A DNA stretch of 64,000 nucleotides from Miltoncostaea oceani (GTDB lineage: Bacteria > Actinomycetota > Thermoleophilia > Miltoncostaeales > Miltoncostaeaceae). The translations under genes were made by a program, and so were the position numbers. This document shows, in pieces, positions 57,771 to 64,000 of the stretch (position 1 is the first letter of the stretch; each line of letters opens with the position of its first letter). The stretch is from contig NZ_CP064356.1 of the NCBI RefSeq assembly GCF_018141545.1, positions 2,617,001 through 2,681,000 on the forward strand. Direction: 5' to 3'. Under the pieces are notes generated by a model. It made no database searches and had not been told where the DNA came from. It was given only the letters and a program-made list of their open reading frames with translations.

Positions 57771-59782
57771 GGGGGACCTACCGCCTCCAGCTGGGCCCGG
57801 GGCTGTCGTTCGACGACGCCCGCGCCCGGGTGCCGTACCTCGCGCGGCTCGGGGTCAGCCACCTCTACCTGTCGCCGTCCCTGCAGGCGCGCCCCGGGTC
57901 GACGCACGGGTACGACGTCATCGACCCGCGCCGCATCTCGGAGGACCTCGGCGGGGAGGCCGCGTTCCGGGCGCTCGCCGGCGCCGGCCTCCAGGTGCTG
58001 CTCGACATCGTCCCGAACCACATGGCGACCGACGACGCCAACCCGTTCTGGAGCGACGAGGCGCTGCGGGAGAAGTACTTCGACATCGACCCGCGCACGG
58101 GACGGCACCGCCGCTTCTTCTCCATCGACGAGCTCGCCGGCGTGCGGGTCGAGGACCCCGAGGTCTTCGAGACCACCCACGCGCTCGTGCTCGGCCTCGT
58201 CGCGGAGGGCCTGGTCGACGGCCTGCGCATCGACCACCCCGACGGGCTCGCCGACCCCGGCGGCTACCTGCGCCGCCTCGCCGAGCGCGGCGTCGCCCAC
58301 GTGTGGGTCGAGAAGATCGTCGAGCCCGGCGAGGAGCTGCCCGACTGGCCCGTGGAGGGCACCACCGGCTACGAGTTCATGGGCGACGCGACCGGGTTGT
58401 TCATCGACCCCGCCGGCGAGGCGCAGTTCACCGCCCTCTACGCCCACCTCACCGGCGAGCGCCGCGCGTTCTCCGATCTGGCCGACGAGGCGAAGCGGGA
58501 GGAGGCGCGCACCACGTTCCAGCCCGAGGTCGAGCGCCTGCGCGAGCTCGTGGACGACCCCGGGATGGCCGACGCCGTCGCCGCGCTGCCGGTGTACCGC
58601 ACCTACGTCGACCCCGAGGGCGAGGGCGCCGACGACCAGGACCGCCGCGTGGTGGAGGAGGCCGGGCTGCCGGAGCGCGTCCGCGACGCCCTCGTCGACC
58701 CGTCCGACCCCGACGAGGAGGCCTTCGCGGTCCGGTTCCAGCAGACGACCGGCGCGGTGATGGCGAAGGGCGTCGAGGACACCGCCCTCTACCGCTACAG
58801 CCGCCTCGCGGCGCTGAACGAGGTCGGCTCCGACCCGGGTGCGTGGGGACGCACGCCCGACGAGGTCCACGCGGCGAACGCCGCCCGCGCCCGGCGCTTC
58901 CCCCGCGGCCTGCTGGCCACCCAGACCCACGACACGAAGCGGTCCGGCGACGTCCGCGCCCGCATCGGGGCCCTCTCCGGGATGGCGGCGGAGTGGAGCG
59001 CGCGGGTGCTGGCCTGGTGGGACGAGAACGCCGGCCTGCGCACCGACGGCGCGCCGACGGCCGACGAGGAGTACCTGATCTACCAGACCCTCGTCGGCGC
59101 CTGGCCGCTGGAGCGCGAGCGCCTGCAGGAGTACATGGTCAAGGCGATGCGCGAGGCGAAGGTCGCGACGGGCTGGGTCGAGCCGGACGAGGCCCACGAG
59201 GCCGCGGTCGGCGCGTTCATCGACGGGCTCTACGCGTCACCGGGGTTCGTCGCCGGGCTCGAGGAGTTCCTGACGGTGGCGACGCCGGCGGGCGAGGCCG
59301 CCGCCCTCGGCCAGACGCTGCTGAAGCTGACGAGCCCCGGCGTGCCCGACATCTACCAGGGCGACGAGCTCTGGGACCTGGCCCTCGTGGACCCCGACAA
59401 CCGCCGCCCGGTCGACTGGGATCGGTGCGCGACGCTGCTCGACGAGGTCGGGAGCGGGGCGGCGCCCCGGCGCGAGACCGCGAAGATGCACCTGATCCAC
59501 CACGCCCTGGCGCTCCGGGCGCGTCGTCCCGCCGCCTTCGAGGGGGACTACACGCCCCTCGAGGCCGGTCCCGACGCGTTCGCGTACGCGCGCGGCGGCG
59601 AGGTCATCGCGGCGACCCCCCTCCGTGCGGCGGGCGGCGGGACGATCACGGTGCCCCCGGACCTGCGCGGCACGTGGACGAACGTGCTGACGGGTGACGA
59701 CCACGAGCTCGGCGCCGAGGCGGCGGTCGACGACCTGCGGGGCCCGCTGGCGGTGGCGCTGCTGGAGCGCACCCGGGGCTGA
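57767..59782 (+). CDS. treY: Malto-oligosyltrehalose synthase
   Basis: A 671-residue GH13_26 enzyme that turns the reducing end of maltodextrin into a trehalose unit by intramolecular transfer. [20 protein letters not shown] is the signature start, then [20 protein letters not shown] and [17 protein letters not shown]. The nucleophile Asp is in [17 protein letters not shown], the Glu in [16 protein letters not shown], and [16 protein letters not shown] is conserved. It is slightly shorter than the usual 720-770. GTG start in a GTGA overlap with glgX. It ends the operon. Confidence 0.95.
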
Positions 59783-59818
59783 CCGCGCCGTCGGGGGCGA
59801 CCGCTAGCCTCCGGCCCG

Positions 59819-60913
59819 ATGCCCCGCCCCCTCCGCGCCCTGGTGGCGGCGCTCGCCCTGGCCGTGCCCGTGCCCGTCGCGGTGGCGCAGGTCACGCCCG
59901 CCCCGGCGCCGCCCGCGCCGGTCCCGCCGGTCGCCCCCGCGCCGACGCCGCCGCCCGTGCCGCGGCACCCGGCGCTCGCGACCGGGTGGGCGACGGCGCT
60001 CGTCGCCGGGGAGACGGTGCGCGCGACACCCGCCGTGACCGCCGCCGCGACGGGCACCGTGGCGTCGGTGAGGATCGCCGGGCGCGTCGGCGGGGCCGCG
60101 TTCGACGACGCGGGCGCCGTCTGGCTGCGCGTGGCGTTCCCCGACGCCGTCGCCGGCTGGGTGCCGGGGGAGGCGCTGGTGGCCGCGGCGGCGCCCGCCG
60201 AGCTGTCCCCCGCCACGCGCCGGGTGCTGACGCGGCGGGTCGCGTCCATGGGACCGGCGGCGGCGCTGGTGGTGCGCGACCCGCTCGGCCGCACGCTCTT
60301 CGCGGCGGGAACGACGGCGCCTCTCAGCATCGCCTCCGTCACGAAGCTCGCGACGGTGGCGGCGGCCCTGGAGCGGCGCGCCGTGCCGCTCGGGCGGGTC
60401 GCGTCGATCCTCGGCCCCTCCGACAACGTCCGGGCGCAGGCGCTCTCGACGACGGTGGTGGGCGACGGGAGCCGCGCGCTCGGCGCCCGGCGCGCCGTCG
60501 ATGTGCTCGCCACGTTCGGCGCCGGGTGGCGGCTGGTGGACGGCTCCGGCCTGTCGCCGTCGAACCGCGCGAGCGCCGGCGAGGTGGCCGACATGCTGCT
60601 CGGCGTCCGCGAGGCGCCACGGTTCCGCACCCTGTTCCGGGGCATGCCGGTGGCCGCGCGCTCGGGCACCCTCCAGGACCGGATGGGCGGCACCGCCGCC
60701 GCCGGGCGGGTGCGCGCGAAGACGGGGTCCCTGTTCGACACCCCCGCCTCCGCGCTGGCGGGCTACGTCTGGCCGGCGGGGTCGGGCCTCAGCCCCGACC
60801 GGGCGTTCGTGATGGTGATGCTGGTCAACCGGGTGTCGCCGTACCGCGCGCGTCCGGTGCAGGACGCCGTCGCGGCCGCCCTGGCCGCACCCGGCGCGAT
60901 CACGCGTGGCTGA
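59819..60913 (+). CDS. D-alanyl-D-alanine carboxypeptidase, PBP4-like (S13), compact
   Basis: A 364-residue exported serine peptidase. Signal peptide LVAALALAVPVPVAVAQ, then a Pro-rich linker and an SH3-like segment (residues 50-115). The penicillin-binding motifs are SVTK (in LSIASVTKLATVAA), SDN (in GPSDNVRAQAL) and KTG (in VRAKTGSLFDTP). GSGLSPSNRASAGEVADMLL is typical of the S13 family, but the large insertion of DacB is missing. It trims or cleaves peptidoglycan peptides outside the membrane. TAGCCT eight bases before the ATG suggests a leaderless mRNA. Its end overlaps the SMR gene by 14 bases. Confidence 0.88.
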   Translation: MPRPLRALVAALALAVPVPVAVAQVTPAPAPPAPVPPVAPAPTPPPVPRHPALATGWATALVAGETVRATPAVTAAATGTVASVRIAGRVGGAAFDDAGAVWLRVAFPDAVAGWVPGEALVAAAAPAELSPATRRVLTRRVASMGPAAALVVRDPLGRTLFAAGTTAPLSIASVTKLATVAAALERRAVPLGRVASILGPSDNVRAQALSTTVVGDGSRALGARRAVDVLATFGAGWRLVDGSGLSPSNRASAGEVADMLLGVREAPRFRTLFRGMPVAARSGTLQDRMGGTAAAGRVRAKTGSLFDTPASALAGYVWPAGSGLSPDRAFVMVMLVNRVSPYRARPVQDAVAAALAAPGAITRG

Positions 60914-61223
60914 CGGCCGCCAGCCACACCACACCCGCAACGATCAGGCCGATCGCCATGAAGCGCGGCGCCGTGGCGGGGTCGCCGTAGAGCACGAGGC
61001 CGGCGATCGCGGCCCCCACCGCGCCGATGCCCGTCCAGACGGCGTAGGCCGTCCCCACGGGCAGGTCGCGGAGCGCCGCGGCGAGCAGCCAGAAGCTGAG
61101 CGCCGCGGCGCCGAGGAACAGGTACGTCGCCGGCGTGCGCAGGTCGAGGCCGCCACTCGCCTTGAGGGCGATCGCCCACACGACCTCCAGCGCCCCGGCC
61201 AGTCCGAGCAGCAGCCACGGCAT
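60900..61223 (-). CDS. SMR-family efflux protein (SugE/Gdx-like)
   Basis: A 107-residue four-helix protein. The essential Glu is in GALEVVWAIALKASGG, the EmrE/SugE helix-1 motif, and VGTAYAVWTGIGAVGAAIAG is the helix-3 signature. The LEVVWAIALK form matches SugE/Gdx guanidinium exporters rather than EmrE; exact substrate is inference. It is divergent from a TetR gene across a palindromic operator, so it is probably its target. It ends convergently inside the D,D-peptidase gene. Confidence 0.9.
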   Translation of the reverse strand: MPWLLLGLAGALEVVWAIALKASGGLDLRTPATYLFLGAAALSFWLLAAALRDLPVGTAYAVWTGIGAVGAAIAGLVLYGDPATAPRFMAIGLIVAGVVWLAAVSHA

Positions 61224-61288
61224 GTCGTGCCCTCCCCCGTCACGGGGCGCCGGCGGGCGCCCTCACCTGCGTCGTCGTTGCCCGTCTT

Positions 61289-61308
61289 TTTATATCACAC
61301 GCTATAAA
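61289..61308. promoter_or_regulatory. TetR-type operator between SMR and tetR genes
   Basis: TTTATA-TCACACGC-TATAAA is a perfect inverted repeat with 6-base arms and an 8-base centre. It is the only strongly AT-rich block between the divergent genes and probably overlaps both -10s. Size and symmetry fit a TetR dimer site. Confidence 0.65.
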
Positions 61309-61333
61309 TACAAACCTGGGAGGGGGTGAGGCG

Positions 61334-61921
61334 GTGCCGAAGGTGGTGGACCACGAGGGGCGGCGGGAGGACATCGCCGAGGCCCTGTTGCGCCTGGTGG
61401 AGCGGGACGGGGTGGAGCGGGTGAGCCTGCGGGCGGTGGCGGCGGAGGCGGGGTGGTCGACGGGGGTGCTCGCCCACTACTTCGGGGACAAGGACGAGCT
61501 GCTGACGTTCGCGTTCGAGCGGGTGCACCGGAACGGGGCGGAGCGGGCGGAGCGGCGCGTGGCGGCGGCGGCATCCCCGGCGGCGGCGGTGCGGGCGCTG
61601 CTGGCGGAGGCCCTCCCCCTGGACGTGGTGCGGCGGCGGGAGGCGCGGCTGTGGTTCGCGTACCTGGAGCGGGCCCGCACGGACGACGCGATGGCGGAGG
61701 TGGTGCGCCGCCACTACCGCCTCTGGTCGGAGCGCCTCGAGGCGGCGCTCGCCGCCGCCGGCCTCGACGCCGCCGCCGCCCACGACGGCGCCCTCGAGCT
61801 GCTGGCGCTGGTGGACGGCCTCACCGTCCAGGCCCTCGCCGCCCCCCGCCGCCTCCCCGCGAGGACCCAGGAACGCGCCCTCGACGCCTCCCTCCGGCGC
61901 CTCCTCCCCCCCGGAGCCTGA
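61334..61921 (+). CDS. TetR-family repressor
   Basis: A 195-residue regulator. The HTH is VSLRAVAAEAGWSTGVLAHY, followed by FGDKDELLTFAFERVHRNG, typical of the BetI/AcrR group. The C-terminal helical domain (about residues 70-190) binds the inducer. The GTG start has GGGAGGGGGTGAGG directly upstream. It likely represses the divergent SMR exporter and itself. It ends 66 bases before the second repeat cluster. Confidence 0.92.
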   Translation: MPKVVDHEGRREDIAEALLRLVERDGVERVSLRAVAAEAGWSTGVLAHYFGDKDELLTFAFERVHRNGAERAERRVAAAASPAAAVRALLAEALPLDVVRRREARLWFAYLERARTDDAMAEVVRRHYRLWSERLEAALAAAGLDAAAAHDGALELLALVDGLTVQALAAPRRLPARTQERALDASLRRLLPPGA

Positions 61922-61984
61922 GCCGCCGCCCCCGGCGCGGCGGAGGGGTCAGGGGACGAGGCGGCACCCCCGCCTGGGTTCGTT

Positions 61985-62361
61985 GGTCCAATTGGACCTC
62001 GGCGTCGCGGCCGAATGGCCACATGGATCGGAACGTGCGTGGCGACCGGGCTTCCGGGGACGAACCCGGCGGCGGCCGGGTGATCCGCGCTCACGGTCCA
62101 AATGGACCTCGGCGTCACGGCCGAATGGTCACGCCGATCAGAACGCCCCTGGCGAACCGCATCTGGGGAACGAACCAGCGACGGCCCGCCGCGGCTCTTG
62201 CGCTCATGGTCCAAATGGACCTCGGCGTCACGGCCAAGTGGCCACATCGATCGGACGCCCCTGGCGAACGGCATCCCGGGACGGAACGCGGCGGCGATGG
62301 ACCCGTCTCGGAGGTCCGATTGGACCTCGGGCGGCGGTCAATTGGCCGATCACCCGCGGCC
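61985..62361 (+). repeat. Paired 23-bp repeats in a longer tandem repeat (cluster 2)
   Basis: Four copies of a 105-113 bp imperfect tandem repeat. Each opens with two adjacent 23-bp units of the same family as the array at 16006. First units start at 61988, 62098, 62211 and 62316; second units start exactly 23 bases later (62011, 62121, 62234, 62339). First units carry palindromic cores such as GGTCCAATTGGACC (61985-61998, perfect) and GGTCCAAATGGACC; second units have GGCC-GAAT-GGCC or GGCC-AAGT-GGCC. The rest of each copy is a looser shared sequence with CCCCTGGCGAAC and GGGACGGAAC-like words. It fills the 61922-62395 gap between convergent tetR and maltokinase; no gene is supported there. 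Confidence 0.9.
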
Positions 62362-62395
62362 GGGGACGGACGTCCGGGGGGCCGGACCGCCGGAG

Positions 62396-64000
62396 TCAGG
62401 CGTCGGTGGGGGCGGCGGGGGGGTTGAGGAGGAGGTCGCGGAGGCCCGTGAGGGCGACGGGGACCCACGTCGGCCGGTTGTTGAGCTCGTAGGTGAGCTC
62501 GTAGACGGCCTTCTCGAGGAGGGAGGTGTCGAGCAGGAGGCTGAGGTCGGCGGGGTCGTCCGGGAGCCACGAGCCGCCGGCGGCCGCCTCGAGGTACGAC
62601 CCGAGGAACGCCGCGGAGACGCCGTCGTTCCAGGCGCGCCCCCACGCCTCCAGCTCGTGGGCGGCCTCCGAGTCCGGTTCCACGAGACCACGGGCCGACT
62701 GGTCGAGGAGGGCCGTCACCGTCGCGTAGTGGAACGACCGCAGCATCCCCGCCACGTCGCGCAGGGGGCTGCGCTTCACCCGGCGGTCACCGAGGGACCG
62801 GGCGGGCTCGCCCTCGAAGTCGATGATCATGAAGTCGCGCCCCGTGAACAGCACCTGGCCGAGGTGCAGGTCGCCGTGGCAGCGGATGCGCATCACCGAC
62901 AGCGGCCGCCCCGTCAGCGCCTGGAACCGGTCGAGGAGCGAGGCCTCCGACGACAGCAGCATCTCCGCGTCCCCCCGCGGGCCGTCGTCCAGGTCGGGCG
63001 CGGCGTGGCGCAGCATCTCCAGGGCACGGCCCGTCATGTTCCGCAGCGACTGGTACACGCCCCGCTGGAAGTGGGGGGTGAACGGCTCCGGGGTGAGCCC
63101 CGGGTCGATGCCCTCCTGGGCGAACGCCGTGTGCATCTCCGCCACCCGGCGCCCCATCAGCTGCGCCGACTGGATGTACGACCCGACCATCTCGTCGATC
63201 TCGGGCGGGACGACGGCGGCGGCGCGGTCGAGGAGCGGCGCCGACGTGTCCGGGGGACCACCGCCGCCTGCCTCGATGCGCTCCGTCACGATCCGCTCGT
63301 AGAACCGGCCGAGCGCGTCCAGCGTGTACTGCCACGAGTCGCCCTCATTCGGCACGAACTCGTGCATGATCCCGAGCGTCGCGGCCTCCGCGCCCTCCGC
63401 CTGGTAGTCGATGGAGCCCGCCACCCGCGGGGTGCTCCCGAAGCCGGACCGCTCGCTCAGGTACCGCCCCAGCTCCAGGTCGGGGTTGACGCCCGGCTCC
63501 ACCCGGCGGAACAGCTTCAGGATCAGGCTCTGGCCGAAGATCACCGACGTGTTGCTCTGCTCCGCGCGGAACGTCGACGGCTCCGGCGACTCGTCGCCCT
63601 CCAGGGCGGCGCGCAGCGCCGGGGTGGGACGGCCCGTCAGGCGCCCGCCGGCGCTGCCCTTCAATGCCCGGCGGGTGCGGACGACGTCGAGCAGCGCCCG
63701 GCAGACCTCGGGGTCGCTCAGGGCGTCCCCGAGCACCGCGAGGTCACCGCCGCGCCGGCGGATCCGCGCGACGACGCTCCGCGACCCCTCCCCGAGCATG
63801 TACTCCGCCCGCTCGCCCTCCACCAGGACCAGGGGCACCTGGTACGTCTCGGCCTCGCCCTCCGTGAACTCCACCCGCACGATGAGGATGCGGGCCCCCA
63901 TCTGGGACCGCGCGCCCGCGAGGGGCAGCGAGTCGAGGATCGCGACGTTCCGGATCGTGCGGGCCTTCCCCGCGAACCAGCGGCGCCCCGGCAGGAAGCG
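62396..64000 (-). CDS. mak: Maltokinase (Mak/Pep2), N-terminus beyond window edge
   Basis: At least 535 codons, open to the right edge. LPGRRWFAGKARTI is the maltokinase N-cap start, VFGQ-type SNTSVIFGQSLILKLFRRVE is the nucleotide-site region, and the kinase motif is RCHGDLHLGQVLF followed by FMIIDFEGEPARSLGDRR with the catalytic and metal-binding Asp. The tail YELTYELNNRPTWVPVALTG is also typical. It makes maltose-1-phosphate from maltose and ATP, the substrate of GlgE. In many actinobacteria it is fused to or preceded by trehalose synthase TreS; the frame stays open, so a fusion cannot be excluded. Confidence 0.93.
   Translation of the reverse strand, partial: RFLPGRRWFAGKARTIRNVAILDSLPLAGARSQMGARILIVRVEFTEGEAETYQVPLVLVEGERAEYMLGEGSRSVVARIRRRGGDLAVLGDALSDPEVCRALLDVVRTRRALKGSAGGRLTGRPTPALRAALEGDESPEPSTFRAEQSNTSVIFGQSLILKLFRRVEPGVNPDLELGRYLSERSGFGSTPRVAGSIDYQAEGAEAATLGIMHEFVPNEGDSWQYTLDALGRFYERIVTERIEAGGGGPPDTSAPLLDRAAAVVPPEIDEMVGSYIQSAQLMGRRVAEMHTAFAQEGIDPGLTPEPFTPHFQRGVYQSLRNMTGRALEMLRHAAPDLDDGPRGDAEMLLSSEASLLDRFQALTGRPLSVMRIRCHGDLHLGQVLFTGRDFMIIDFEGEPARSLGDRRVKRSPLRDVAGMLRSFHYATVTALLDQSARGLVEPDSEAAHELEAWGRAWNDGVSAAFLGSYLEAAAGGSWLPDDPADLSLLLDTSLLEKAVYELTYELNNRPTWVPVALTGLRDLLLNPPAAPTDA

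Overview
The window is about 64 kb of very GC-rich DNA, dense with genes and rich in GTG starts and 4-base GTGA/ATGA gene overlaps. It looks like chromosome of a deep-branching high-GC actinobacterium. The GlgE maltose-1-phosphate pathway, the actinobacterial-type sensor kinases, a GAAC-N4-GTTC LexA box and leaderless promoters all fit. A Thermoleophilia-like lineage (Solirubrobacterales or relatives) is my best guess, by inference only. I saw no rRNA, tRNA, CRISPR array, transposase or phage gene.

Region 1 (1-3.2 kb) holds a truncated sensor-kinase-like membrane protein and an ArsR repressor divergent from a 14-TM MFS exporter. Region 2 (3.2-22.3 kb) is mostly minus strand and is an old neighbourhood also known from Firmicutes: rpmE, prfA, an unknown gene, prmC, tsaC, glyA, upp, an SDR, wecA, atpI and atpBEFHAGDC. 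Two plus-strand inserts break it. One, between glyA and upp, has a VIT-family transporter, a RibD-like reductase, a 23-bp repeat array and an AraC gene broken by a nonsense codon. The other, between wecA and atpI, is a secreted protein of unknown function.

Region 3 (22.3-34 kb) has etfBA, leucyl aminopeptidase, a TauE/SafE exporter, a secreted protein, a long ArsR regulator, hisC, a hexapeptide acyltransferase with a glycosyltransferase, and a LON-domain/ygfZ/small-protein operon. It ends with a small gene whose promoter carries a near-perfect SOS box. Region 4 (34-46 kb, minus strand) has parA-ftsZ-ggt-small gene in one overlapping run, a NarL-type two-component pair, htpX and a siderophore ABC importer with its lipoprotein. 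A lipoprotein and an ABC-2 exporter lead to region 5.

Region 5 (48.5-64 kb) is an alpha-glucan and trehalose island. malQ is divergent from glgE-glgB-treZ-glgX-treY, and a maltokinase running off the right edge completes the route from maltose to maltose-1-phosphate to glucan. TreY and TreZ turn glucan into trehalose, GlgX debranches and MalQ disproportionates. A compact D,D-peptidase, an SMR efflux gene and a TetR regulator sit between treY and the maltokinase. A second cluster of the 23-bp repeat family lies between tetR and the maltokinase. Both repeat clusters occupy the gap between two convergent genes.
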